Origin: Maridesulfovibrio salexigens DSM 2638
Lineage (GTDB): Bacteria; Desulfobacterota; Desulfovibrionia; Desulfovibrionales; Desulfovibrionaceae
Direction of reading: 5' to 3'
Assembly (NCBI RefSeq): GCF_000023445.1
Contig: NC_012881.1
Span: 811,501 to 875,500 of the forward strand
Length of the DNA stretch: 64,000 nucleotides
Shown in pieces: positions 1 through 7,931 of this stretch. Positions within the stretch are counted from its first letter, which is position 1. Each line of letters opens with the position of its first letter. A program made the position numbers and the translations under genes. The notes beneath the pieces were generated by a model that had not been told where the DNA came from, searched no databases, and worked only from the letters and a program-made list of their open reading frames with translations.

Positions 1-261
1 AGCAGGGCTGGACGCAGGTTCATGGAAGTACGTGATGAGCCGGACCACACTCTACTCAATCCGATACTTGAGTGGACGGAGATGGATATCTGGTCGTTTA
101 TCACCATGCACCAGATTCCACATTGTGAGCTCTATGACCAAGGCTATCGTTCCCTTGGCTGCAAACCCTGCACAGCTAAAGGCGGAAATAGCGAACGCGA
201 TGGCCGCAGTGCAGAAAAAGAGCGCAATTTGGAGCAGCTTACTTCCATGGGATATTTTTAA
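1..261 (+). CDS. PAPS reductase family protein, C-terminal part
   Basis: Partial gene; its 5' end lies outside the window, and the frame is open from base 1 to the TAA at 259-261. The visible tail carries the C-terminal signature of the phosphoadenosine phosphosulfate reductase/adenylyl transferase family: WTEMDIW, then an LYDQGY...LGCKPCT segment. In assimilatory APS/PAPS reductases a second cysteine motif (ECGLH) closes the protein; here the chain ends without it, so it may be an alpha-hydrolase-type family member or a CysD-like protein. Substrate cannot be set from the fragment. The gene is followed by a dispersed repeat. Confidence 0.75.
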   Translation, partial: SRAGRRFMEVRDEPDHTLLNPILEWTEMDIWSFITMHQIPHCELYDQGYRSLGCKPCTAKGGNSERDGRSAEKERNLEQLTSMGYF

Positions 262-270
262 AAATAGTTA

Positions 271-382
271 TGATGCGCTTTGCGCTTTTGATGAAGGGAT
301 TTCGCCTCCGGCGGCCAAAGAAACTTTTTGAAAAAAGTTCCTCTGGACTCTTCAAAAACTTTTATTTGGGCTTCGCCTCTAC
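271..382 (-). repeat. Dispersed palindromic repeat, copy 1
   Basis: Reverse-orientation copy of a repeat found five times in the window. Read on the minus strand it has GGCGAAGCC, a TTTTGAAGAGTCCAGAG segment, an AACTTTTTTC/AAAAAGTTT inverted repeat, then TTTGGCCGCCGGAGGC, and ends with AAAAGCGCAAAGCGCATCA. It fills most of the gap between the first two genes. Confidence 0.8.
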
Positions 383-428
383 GCATTGTATGACTTGCGA
401 GCCTTTATTATAAAGAGAGTTTTTCGAT

Positions 429-1139
429 ATGAGAGTTAATTTTTGTTTGTCCAGTTATGAGGTTCATGAGTCTTGGCGTGGATTTTTTACCCTTCCGAGG
501 ATGATGGAATTGGATCGCATCAGTTCTTCCATCGGTAAGGATTTTACACCCAATGCTGATAAAGTATTGCGTTTCTGTGAGACTGATCTTTCTAATATGA
601 AAGTCGTGATCCTTGGTCAGGACCCTTACCCTCAGATGGGTGTTGCTACAGGCAGGGCCTTTGAGGTTGGCGATATCAAGACATGGGCGGAGCTGAAGCG
701 CAATGCTTCCTTGGTCAATATCCTCAAGCTCATGCATAAGAACTATCTTCAGGCTGAAGAAGTTGAAGGCATCGCCAAGATCAGAACTGATATTGAATCC
801 GGTAAATTCCCGGTTTTGCCTCCGAAAAAACTTTTCAACCATCTTGAAGAAGAGGGCGTTCTTTTCATGAACACCGCTTTGACCTGCCAGCTTGAGAATC
901 CCGGCAGCCATACTGAAATCTGGCGTGATTTCTCCTCTGCTCTTTTGCAGTATATTCAGCAGAAAAATGCATCAGCAAAATGGTTGCTCTGGGGTAAAGA
1001 TGCACAGGAATTCGCATCCTTCGTACCGGAAAACCAGAAACTGACCAGCTATCACCCGCGTCTGTTTAATAAGACTCCCGGCTCCTTCCTTGGTGAGAAC
1101 CATTTTGCCGATTGTCCCGAAATCAACTGGGTTAAATAA
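429..1139 (+). CDS. Divergent family 1 uracil-DNA glycosylase
   Basis: 236 residues. Uracil-DNA glycosylases cut uracil from DNA to start base-excision repair. Family 1 landmarks are visible in order: GQDPYP near residue 62 (family consensus GQDPYH, with the catalytic Asp kept), a GVLFMNTALTC strand near 140, LLWGKDAQ near 184, and YHPRLFN near 205 where the family has HPSPLS. The His after GQDPY and the Ser-Pro-Leu-Ser intercalation loop are therefore altered. The ATG at 429 has only a weak upstream purine stretch. The gene stands alone between two repeat copies. It may be a true UDG with a changed DNA-minor-groove loop or a relative with another substrate. Confidence 0.8.
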   Translation: MRVNFCLSSYEVHESWRGFFTLPRMMELDRISSSIGKDFTPNADKVLRFCETDLSNMKVVILGQDPYPQMGVATGRAFEVGDIKTWAELKRNASLVNILKLMHKNYLQAEEVEGIAKIRTDIESGKFPVLPPKKLFNHLEEEGVLFMNTALTCQLENPGSHTEIWRDFSSALLQYIQQKNASAKWLLWGKDAQEFASFVPENQKLTSYHPRLFNKTPGSFLGENHFADCPEINWVK

Positions 1140-1189
1140 GTTTTAACCAATCTAATTTATTATTTGGCACAACTTTGCTATCCCCGGAC

Positions 1190-1288
1190 GCGAAGCCTAA
1201 TAATAGGTTTTGAAAAGGGGAGTCCAGAGGGGAAAAACTTTTGCAAAAGTTTTTCCCCTCTGGCCGCCGGAGGCCTTAAAAAGCGAGC
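1190..1288 (+). repeat. Dispersed palindromic repeat, copy 2
   Basis: Forward copy of the repeat family: GCGAAGCCTAATAATAGG, AGTCCAGAGG, a central hairpin and GGCCGCCGGAGGCC. The centre, 1224-1263, is a perfect 40-base palindrome that would fold into a 20-bp stem with almost no loop. It could also act as a transcription stop for the upstream glycosylase gene. Confidence 0.85.
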
Positions 1289-1371
1289 CTTGGCTCTTAT
1301 AACAATATGTATTATGCTACCGCGCACGTTATTTTTATATTAGCTGCCAAACTGAATAAATCAGGTGAAAA

Positions 1372-2448
1372 ATGATTAATAGAAAAAAGACCCGTGAGCT
1401 GTTCATCGGGGATGTTGGTATTGGTGGAGATAACCCGATCAGGGTACAGTCCATGTGCAACACCGACACCCGTGACGCCCTTTCCACCCGGGCACAGATT
1501 GACGCATTGGCAGAAGCCGGATGCGAAATTGTGCGTGTTGCCGTACCGGACGAAGAAGCTGCTAAAGCCCTGCCGCAGATCCGTAAGGGATCTCCGGTCC
1601 CGCTGGTGGCGGATATTCATTTCGATTACCGTCTGGCTCTTTCCGCTATGGAAGCCGGTATTGATGCCCTGCGCATTAACCCCGGCAACATCGGAGGCGA
1701 GGATAAGGTTGATTCCGTGGTCTCTGCTGCCAAGGAACGTAATGTCCCCATTCGTATCGGCGTTAACGGCGGTTCATTAGACAAAGCACTGCTTGCCAAA
1801 TATGGCGGTCCGACCCCTCAGGCAATGGTTGAAAGCGCACTGGAGCACGTGGCTCTGCTGGAAAAGAGAAATTTCTACAATACCAAGATTTCCCTGAAAT
1901 CTTCATCAGTGCTGAACACCATTGCTGCTTACAAATTGCTGGCAGAAAAGGTGGATTACCCGCAGCATGTTGGCATCACAGAGGCCGGAACACTGGTGCG
2001 CGGCGCGGTTAAATCTTCCGTAGGACTGGGTATTCTGTTCTGGGAAGGCCTTGGCGATACCATGCGCGTTTCCCTGACCCATGATCCGGTGGCGGAAGTG
2101 GGCGTTGCCTGGGAAATTTTGCGCTCACTTGGTTTGCGTGAACGCGGACCTGAGATTGTTTCCTGCCCCACCTGCGGACGGACCGAGATTGAACTCATTG
2201 ATCTGGCCCAGAAGGTGGAAGACAACCTGCGCGGTGTTGAAGATGTCTTTACCGTTGCGGTCATGGGCTGCGTGGTTAACGGTCCTGGAGAGGCACGCGA
2301 AGCTGACATCGGTATTGCTGGTGGCCGTGGACTGGGTATCATCTTCCGCAAGGGCGAAGTAATCCGCAAAGTTAAGGGCGATGAAAATCTGCTGCCTGAA
2401 TTTATGAAAGAAATAGAATTATTCCTGAAAGAAAAGAGAGGACAATAA
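1372..2448 (+). CDS. ispG: 4-hydroxy-3-methylbut-2-enyl diphosphate synthase
   Basis: 358 residues, usual length for bacterial IspG (GcpE). It carries out the reductive step of the MEP pathway that turns MEcPP into HMBPP using a [4Fe-4S] cluster. The N-terminal TIM-barrel part shows the conserved VQSMCNTDTRD and INPGNIGG segments. The C-terminal cluster-binding part has CPTCGR near residue 265 and GCVVNGPGEA near residue 300, giving the three ligand cysteines. Start is the ATG at 1372, preceded by AGGTGAAAA. It abuts proS with no spacer and shares the region with xseB, ispA and dxs, so isoprenoid genes are concentrated here. Confidence 0.97.
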   Translation: MINRKKTRELFIGDVGIGGDNPIRVQSMCNTDTRDALSTRAQIDALAEAGCEIVRVAVPDEEAAKALPQIRKGSPVPLVADIHFDYRLALSAMEAGIDALRINPGNIGGEDKVDSVVSAAKERNVPIRIGVNGGSLDKALLAKYGGPTPQAMVESALEHVALLEKRNFYNTKISLKSSSVLNTIAAYKLLAEKVDYPQHVGITEAGTLVRGAVKSSVGLGILFWEGLGDTMRVSLTHDPVAEVGVAWEILRSLGLRERGPEIVSCPTCGRTEIELIDLAQKVEDNLRGVEDVFTVAVMGCVVNGPGEAREADIGIAGGRGLGIIFRKGEVIRKVKGDENLLPEFMKEIELFLKEKRGQ

Positions 2449-4191
2449 ATGCGTTTAAGCCGTTACTATATTCCCACATTGAAAGAAGACCCTTCCGAAG
2501 CGGAAGTGGTTTCCCATAAACTGCTCATGCGTGCGGGTATGATCCGCAAGCTGACCAGTGGTATTTACAACTACCTGCCGCTGGGCCTTAAGTCCGTGAA
2601 CAAGGTTGCCGCCATCGTGCGCGAGGAAATGAACCGTGCGGGTGCACTGGAAGTGCTCATGCCTATGGTTCAGCCCGGTGACCTCTGGCAGGAGACCGGA
2701 CGTTGGGATTACTACGGTAAGGAACTGCTTCGCGTTAAAGACCGTCACGGCCGTGATTACTGCCTTGGACCCACCCACGAAGAAGTTATTACCGACCTCG
2801 TTCGCGGCGAAGTAAAATCCTACAAGCAGCTTCCTCTCAATCTGTATCAGATTCAGACTAAATTCCGTGATGAAATCCGTCCCCGCTTCGGACTGATGCG
2901 CGGTCGTGAATTCATCATGAAAGATGCATATTCCTTTGATAAAGATGAAGCCGGAGCAGAAGAATCCTATCGCGGTATGTTCGAAGCTTACAAGAAAGCT
3001 TTCTCCCGCATCGGGCTGAACTTCCGTCCCGTTCAGGCTGATTCCGGTGCTATCGGCGGTGACTTTTCTCACGAATTTCACGTGCTGGCCGATACCGGTG
3101 AAGATACCATCGCGGTCTGCAAGGATGAGAAATGCGGTTACGCTGCAAACCTTGAAAAAGCAAAAGTTGCTGCACCTACCGGTGAAAGCATGCTTAATGC
3201 TGAATGCCCCGCAATCGAAGAAGTCGCCACTCCCGGCAAACACACTGTGGAAGAAGTTTGTGAATTCCTCGGCGTAGAGCAGGATAAGCTGGTTAAGACC
3301 CTGCTTTTCACTGTTGACGGTGAGCCTGTTGCTGCTCTTGTTCGCGGTGATCGTGAACTCAATGACGTTAAGCTGCGCAACCTCGTTGGCGGTAACGAAA
3401 TTGAAATGGCAAGCGAGGAGCAGGTCAAGGAATGGACCGGAGCTCCTGTCGGTTTTGCCGGACCCGTCGGTCTTAAGATCGAGCGTATTTTTGCCGACCA
3501 TGAACTGCTGACTGAAACCGATTGGATTGCAGGTGCTAACAAGGGCGACACCCACATCAAGCATCTCTCCCTCGGTCGCGACTGCAAGATTGAGCAGTTC
3601 GCAGACCTGCGCGTGATCACCGAAGCTGATCCTTGCCCCGAGTGCGGCGCGGCTATCGAGTTCACCAAGGGTATTGAAGTTGGTCATGTTTTCAAACTCG
3701 GCTCCAAGTACTCCAAGTCCATGGAAGCCACTTTCCTTGACGAAAACGGCAAGACCCAGCCTATGGTCATGGGTTGTTACGGTATCGGCGTTTCCCGTAT
3801 TGTTGCTTCCGCAATTGAGCAGAACAACGATGAAAACGGTGCTATCTTCCCTCCGACCATCGCGCCTTTCGAACTCTGCGTGATCTCTCTTGGCGGTAAG
3901 GATGAGGCTGTAAACGAGAAAGCTGAAGAGTTTTACAATGAACTCATGGAAATGGGCATTGACGCAGCTTACGATGACCGCAAGGAACGTCCGGGCGTAA
4001 AATTTGCCGATGCAGACCTGATCGGTTACCCCATGCAGCTGGTTATCGGCGGCAAGGGCCTCAAGAATGGTATTGTTGAAGCCAAGAACCGTAAAACCGG
4101 TGAAAAAATTGAATTGCCTCTTGAAGGTTTCACTGAAGCTTTCAAAGCATGGCGTGCTGAAATCTGGCAGTCATGGGGACTTAAAGCATAA
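2449..4191 (+). CDS. proS: Prolyl-tRNA synthetase, bacterial type
   Basis: 580 residues; charges tRNA-Pro with proline in the cytoplasm. Class II motif 1 lies in the N-terminal 80 residues ([11 protein letters not shown], then VLMPMVQP), motif 2 around [17 protein letters not shown] near residue 145, and motif 3 near 445 ([12 protein letters not shown]). Between about 225 and 400 sits the bacterial INS editing domain that clears mischarged Ala-tRNA. A C-terminal anticodon-binding domain follows ([21 protein letters not shown]). The start codon directly follows the ispG stop, with the SD GAGAGGA inside the end of ispG, so the two are probably co-translated. Confidence 0.97.
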   Translation: MRLSRYYIPTLKEDPSEAEVVSHKLLMRAGMIRKLTSGIYNYLPLGLKSVNKVAAIVREEMNRAGALEVLMPMVQPGDLWQETGRWDYYGKELLRVKDRHGRDYCLGPTHEEVITDLVRGEVKSYKQLPLNLYQIQTKFRDEIRPRFGLMRGREFIMKDAYSFDKDEAGAEESYRGMFEAYKKAFSRIGLNFRPVQADSGAIGGDFSHEFHVLADTGEDTIAVCKDEKCGYAANLEKAKVAAPTGESMLNAECPAIEEVATPGKHTVEEVCEFLGVEQDKLVKTLLFTVDGEPVAALVRGDRELNDVKLRNLVGGNEIEMASEEQVKEWTGAPVGFAGPVGLKIERIFADHELLTETDWIAGANKGDTHIKHLSLGRDCKIEQFADLRVITEADPCPECGAAIEFTKGIEVGHVFKLGSKYSKSMEATFLDENGKTQPMVMGCYGIGVSRIVASAIEQNNDENGAIFPPTIAPFELCVISLGGKDEAVNEKAEEFYNELMEMGIDAAYDDRKERPGVKFADADLIGYPMQLVIGGKGLKNGIVEAKNRKTGEKIELPLEGFTEAFKAWRAEIWQSWGLKA

Positions 4192-4200
4192 CTAAAAATA

Positions 4201-4233
4201 AAGCTGGCTACTACTTAAGTAGTAGCCAGCTTT
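4201..4233 (+). terminator. Perfect hairpin between proS and xseA
   Basis: A 14-bp perfect stem (AAGCTGGCTACTAC and its complement) with a TTAA loop. On the plus strand only a short T run follows; on the minus strand the tail TATTTTTAG is richer. It ends ten bases before the xseA start codon, so it may act as an attenuator or an RNA 5' cap as well as a terminator. Confidence 0.65.
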
Positions 4234-4242
4234 GTATAATAT

Positions 4243-5622
4243 ATGAAAATATTTTCTGTAACTGACATTACCCGTGCCGTTAAAGATGTTCTGGAAACGG
4301 AATTTCCGTTTATATGGGTGCGGGGACAGGTTACGAACTTGGCCCGGCCTGCGTCCGGGCACATTTATTTTACGCTCACTGATGGGGATGCGGGCTTATC
4401 CGTTGTCTGGTTCAAAGGTAACCAGCGCATGGGCGGAGCAGATGGCGAAGATTCCATTAATCCGCTGACCGGGGAAATTGAATCCGGTGGTCCGCTGGAA
4501 CTTGAGGACGGTATGGAAATTCTCTGTGCCGGACACATGAATGTTTATCCCCCGCGTGGAGTATATCAGCTTGTTGCCGAATTGGTGCAGGAGCAGGGTG
4601 TTGGTGATCTGAAGCTTGCCTTCGAAGCCATGAAACGCAAGCTGGCTGAAAAAGGATATTTTGATGATGACCGCAAAATGGAAATCCCCCGTTCACCCAA
4701 AAGGGTGGCAGTGGTAACTGCTCCTACTGGTGCAGCTGTCCGGGATTTCCTGAAGATTGCCGAAACTCGCGGCACTGGTGCGGAAATCAGGATTTATCCT
4801 ACGCTGGTTCAGGGAGATCTTGCTCCGGGACAGATCGCACAGGCTCTTGATACTGTTTATGATGACGGCTGGGCTGAAGTTGTGGTGCTTATCCGTGGCG
4901 GTGGTTCTCTGGAAGATCTGTGGGCTTTTAATACCGAGCAGGTTGCGGATGCGCTTTTCAGGGCTACGGTTCCGGTTGTTTGCGGGGTGGGGCATGAAGT
5001 CGATGTTTCCATTGCCGACTATGTGGCGGATAAGCGGGTGGCAACCCCCAGCCATGCAGCTCAGGAGCTCTGGCCCCGGCGCGAGACTTTAATGCAGACA
5101 GTGGACGAACTGGACGGTTCACTTGTTCGCAGTTTTGATAATTTTCTGAATGTGCGCGAATCCCGGCTGGAAACCTTGCAAAAGGGGCTTAGCTGGTTAT
5201 CTCCCGCACAGCGTATTGAACGGCTGCTGACTTCTTTTGCTGAGGAAGCTGATCGTTTGGATCGTGCTGCCGGGAAATTTGTGAGTGCAAAATCAGATAC
5301 GGTCTCAGCTTTGTCTCACCGTTTGTCTTTTGCTTTTGGCGAAGAACGTATTGAACGCATGGAGAATGATTTTTCCGGTTTGCAAAACAGATTGTCCCGC
5401 GCCGCAGATATGTTTTTGAAAGATAAGCTGGCGGAGTATGAAAACGCAGCAACTTCATTGCGCATGCTGGACCCTGAAAGTCCGCTGGAACGGGGCTATT
5501 CTCTCGTGACTGTGGAAAAGAGCGGCACATTTTTGCGCAGCCCGGATGAGGTTGCAGACGGAGATGCTATCCGTGTACGCGTAAAATCCGGTGAAGTCAG
5601 GGCAAGGGTTACATCTGAATAA
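4243..5622 (+). CDS. xseA: Exodeoxyribonuclease VII large subunit
   Basis: 459 residues, normal XseA length. With XseB it forms the exonuclease that degrades single-stranded DNA from both ends. An N-terminal OB-fold (FPFIWVRGQVTNLARPASGH, residues 20-40) binds DNA. The nuclease core follows, with VAVVTAPTGAAVRDFLKI near 155, IRGGGSLEDLWAFN near 218 and GVGHEVDVSIADYVAD near 247. A long coiled region (about 280-420) precedes the tail motif ERGYSLV. The N-terminus aligns with known XseA proteins from the ATG at 4243, yet no Shine-Dalgarno is visible; the start sits right after a perfect hairpin and a TATAAT. The partner xseB lies two genes downstream. Confidence 0.95.
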   Translation: MKIFSVTDITRAVKDVLETEFPFIWVRGQVTNLARPASGHIYFTLTDGDAGLSVVWFKGNQRMGGADGEDSINPLTGEIESGGPLELEDGMEILCAGHMNVYPPRGVYQLVAELVQEQGVGDLKLAFEAMKRKLAEKGYFDDDRKMEIPRSPKRVAVVTAPTGAAVRDFLKIAETRGTGAEIRIYPTLVQGDLAPGQIAQALDTVYDDGWAEVVVLIRGGGSLEDLWAFNTEQVADALFRATVPVVCGVGHEVDVSIADYVADKRVATPSHAAQELWPRRETLMQTVDELDGSLVRSFDNFLNVRESRLETLQKGLSWLSPAQRIERLLTSFAEEADRLDRAAGKFVSAKSDTVSALSHRLSFAFGEERIERMENDFSGLQNRLSRAADMFLKDKLAEYENAATSLRMLDPESPLERGYSLVTVEKSGTFLRSPDEVADGDAIRVRVKSGEVRARVTSE

Positions 5623-5640
5623 TTGTGGAGATTACTGAAA

Positions 5641-6540
5641 ATGAATGGATACAAACAATTTCGCATCGCTCTTCTGACCTTGATTCTGCTTCTGCTCTGC
5701 GCCTCCACTGCGCTGGCTTCAGTCTTTCTGGCTTACCCTAAAAGGGTCGGACTTGGTGAGCCGTTTCTGGTTCGGGTAACTTCCGATACTCCGCTGGAGT
5801 CTGTTTCCATTAAATGGAAAGGCAAAAGCGTTAAGCCGGAAATTCGTACTTGGAAAGGTCGTTCCGTGGCGCTGGCAATGTTCGGCACTGATGTTCTTTC
5901 TGACAAAATCGGTCGGGACAAACTGGTTATCAAGACAGTGTCCGAAAGCAAGGAGCGTACTTTCGGGCGGACAGTTAAGGTTAATAAGAAAAAATACCGC
6001 ATACAGCGGTTGACCCTGCCCGAAAAAATGGTCACCCCGCCAGCAGAAGTCTTGGATAAAATAGCACAGGACCGTAGGGAAGTTGCTGTTGCCAAGGCTG
6101 CGATGAGTCCTGAGCGTAAATGGTACGTCCCTTTTACCCGCCCGACCAAAGGTTCTCAGTCCAGCCCCTATGGTGCTCAGAGGATTTTGAACGGTAAACC
6201 TAAGAACCCGCATCGGGGTCTTGATTTCCGTGGAGCCAAAGGGAATGCCATCAAAGCTATGGCAGACGGTAAGGTGGTGCTGGTAGGTAATCACTACTAT
6301 GCTGGAAATTCAGTTTATATTGATCATGGCAGCGGGGTGGTCACTATGTATTTCCATCTTTCACGGATAGATGTTAAGGAAGGCGAATTAGTGGAACGGG
6401 GTCAGCTTATCGGCGGCATCGGTTCTACCGGAAGGGTCACCGGACCGCATCTGCATATGAGTGTATCTGTGCAGGGAAAACTTGTTGACCCGTCCTATGT
6501 TCTCTATAAAACAACCGACCAATTGCTCGGTATAAAATAA
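5641..6540 (+). CDS. Secreted M23 (LytM-type) metallopeptidase
   Basis: About 299 residues. M23 peptidases cut peptide bridges in peptidoglycan or activate amidases. Residues 1-27 are a signal peptide (basic start, a leucine-rich stretch, then STALAS). A beta-rich domain follows. The C-terminal LytM domain (about 165-290) keeps the zinc ligands: HRGLDFRG (HxxxD) near 198 and GPHLHMSV near 275. The ATG at 5641 has GGAG ten bases upstream; a TTG at 5623 in the same frame is possible but lacks a site. It is inserted between the two exonuclease VII genes. Confidence 0.92.
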   Translation: MNGYKQFRIALLTLILLLLCASTALASVFLAYPKRVGLGEPFLVRVTSDTPLESVSIKWKGKSVKPEIRTWKGRSVALAMFGTDVLSDKIGRDKLVIKTVSESKERTFGRTVKVNKKKYRIQRLTLPEKMVTPPAEVLDKIAQDRREVAVAKAAMSPERKWYVPFTRPTKGSQSSPYGAQRILNGKPKNPHRGLDFRGAKGNAIKAMADGKVVLVGNHYYAGNSVYIDHGSGVVTMYFHLSRIDVKEGELVERGQLIGGIGSTGRVTGPHLHMSVSVQGKLVDPSYVLYKTTDQLLGIK

Positions 6541-6554
6541 GATTCTTAGAACTC

Positions 6555-6642
6555 GAAGCGGCTAAGCCTAATAAAAGGTTTTGAAGAGTCCAGAGACACT
6601 TTTTCACAAGTTTCTTTGGCCCTCGGAGAGCCGCCGGAGGCA
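6555..6642 (+). repeat. Dispersed palindromic repeat, copy 3
   Basis: Forward copy: GCGGCTAAGCCTAATAAAAGG, TTGAAGAGTCCAGAG, an imperfect ACTTTTTCAC/AAGTTTC arm pair, TTTGGCCCTCGGAGAGCCGCCGGAGGC. Its conserved end, GCCGGAGGC, provides GGAGG at 6636-6640, the best ribosome binding site for the xseB start at 6647. Confidence 0.8.
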
Positions 6643-6646
6643 GCTT

Positions 6647-6889
6647 TTGACAAAAGACAATAAAACATTTGAAGACCGTCTTGACCGCTTGAAGGCGATA
6701 GTGTCTGCCCTTGAAAAGGGCGACCTGCCCCTTGAGGAAGGTGTGGCCCTGTTTAAAGAAGGCCAGACCCTTTCCAAGGAATGCGCCACACAGCTGGAAA
6801 AGGCCCGTAATGAAGTTAAAATAGTCACTGGCGGCGAAGTTGAAGACTTTGACGTTGATACAGAAGAGGATACAGCGGATGACAGTTAA
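6647..6889 (+). CDS. xseB: Exodeoxyribonuclease VII small subunit
   Basis: 80 residues, the usual size for XseB, which binds the coiled region of XseA and is needed for activity. The family core is clear: TFEDRLDRLKAIVSALEKGDLPLEEGV with the helical continuation GQTLSKECATQLEKA. The frame has no ATG in a sensible place; TTG at 6647 follows GGAGG by six bases, and that GGAGG belongs to a dispersed repeat. The tail is acidic (DTEEDTADDS). It overlaps the start of ispA by 11 bases. Confidence 0.9.
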   Translation: MTKDNKTFEDRLDRLKAIVSALEKGDLPLEEGVALFKEGQTLSKECATQLEKARNEVKIVTGGEVEDFDVDTEEDTADDS

Positions 6890-7769
6890 AGAAAAACTCG
6901 CAGTGCATGCTGCGGATGTTGAAAAATATTTGGGTGAATGTCTTAAGGGTATGGGGATTCCTGAGAATCTTCTTGAATCTATGGAATACAGCCTGATGGC
7001 TGGAGGCAAGCGTCTGCGCCCGGTTCTTGTTTTGGTTTGGGCTCAAATGCTTGGTGTTAAGAAAGAGGCGGTTATGCCTTTTGCTGCCAGCCTTGAGATG
7101 ATTCATACCTATTCGCTGATCCATGACGACCTTCCGGCAATGGATGACGATGACCTGCGTCGCGGCAAGCCTTCAAACCATAAGAAGTTTGACGAAGCTA
7201 CTGCGATTCTTGCCGGTGACGGCCTGCTTACCGAAGCTTTCGGTTTCATGGCTAAAGCTGACGCTCCTGCTGAATATGTGGTTGAAGCCATTTCATTGAT
7301 GGCGAAATCCGCAGGCAGTCCGGGCATGGTCGGCGGTCAGGTTGTTGACATGAGCTACACCGGTCGTGACGGTGTTACCCTTGATGAGCTCAAGGTAATG
7401 CATTCCATGAAAACTGGTGCTCTTATTCTTTCTGCTTGTAAATCAGGCGCAATTCTGGCTAAAGGAGCAGGAGCGTCTGAAGATGATGTCAGACGAGCAG
7501 AAGAATACGGAAGACTCATCGGTGTTGCATTCCAGATCGTGGACGATGTTCTGGATGTTGTCGGCGATGAAGCGACCCTCGGCAAACCTGTGGGCAGCGA
7601 CATCGAGCAGGGTAAGTCCACCTACCCAAGTCTGATCGGACTTGATGAGAGTAAAGAACTGGCCCGCAAGTATGTTGATGAGGCCGTTGAATTGCTTTCA
7701 CCGTATTCAGGTGAAGAAGCCGAGTTCCTCGCAGAACTGGCCCGCTATATAGTGGACCGGGTCTACTAG
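6879..7769 (+). CDS. ispA: Short-chain polyprenyl (farnesyl/geranylgeranyl) diphosphate synthase
   Basis: 296 residues. It joins isopentenyl units to an allylic diphosphate to make C15 or C20 chains. GGKRLRPVL near residue 45, the first aspartate-rich motif DDLPAMDDDDLRRG near 83-96 and the second DDVLD near 221 bind the magnesium-diphosphates. The bulky residues before the first motif (TYSLIHDD) suggest a short product. The ATG at 6879 lies inside the end of xseB, so translation is coupled. The gene sits in the common bacterial order xseB-ispA-dxs. Confidence 0.93.
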   Translation: MTVKEKLAVHAADVEKYLGECLKGMGIPENLLESMEYSLMAGGKRLRPVLVLVWAQMLGVKKEAVMPFAASLEMIHTYSLIHDDLPAMDDDDLRRGKPSNHKKFDEATAILAGDGLLTEAFGFMAKADAPAEYVVEAISLMAKSAGSPGMVGGQVVDMSYTGRDGVTLDELKVMHSMKTGALILSACKSGAILAKGAGASEDDVRRAEEYGRLIGVAFQIVDDVLDVVGDEATLGKPVGSDIEQGKSTYPSLIGLDESKELARKYVDEAVELLSPYSGEEAEFLAELARYIVDRVY

Positions 7770-7931
7770 GACAAAGTGAAACCCGGCTAGGAATAGATTT
7801 TTTATACGTTGCGAAGTTAACAGCGTTAAGTAGTGTGCGCCAAGCAGTGGATTCCAGAGGGAGTTGGGGAGTTTGCTGTTACGCTGCTTAAGTTTACAGA
7901 TATTGAAACCAGTGGTGAGGTTCATTGGAAT

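Noticed and set aside
1165-1180. Sigma-54-like TGGCAC...TTGCT before repeat copy 2
   Set aside because: The spacing between GG and GC is nine bases rather than ten, and the next gene start is 190 bases away.
7833-7931. A longer N-terminus for DXS
   Set aside because: The upstream open frame does not resemble DXS and has no start with a good ribosome site.
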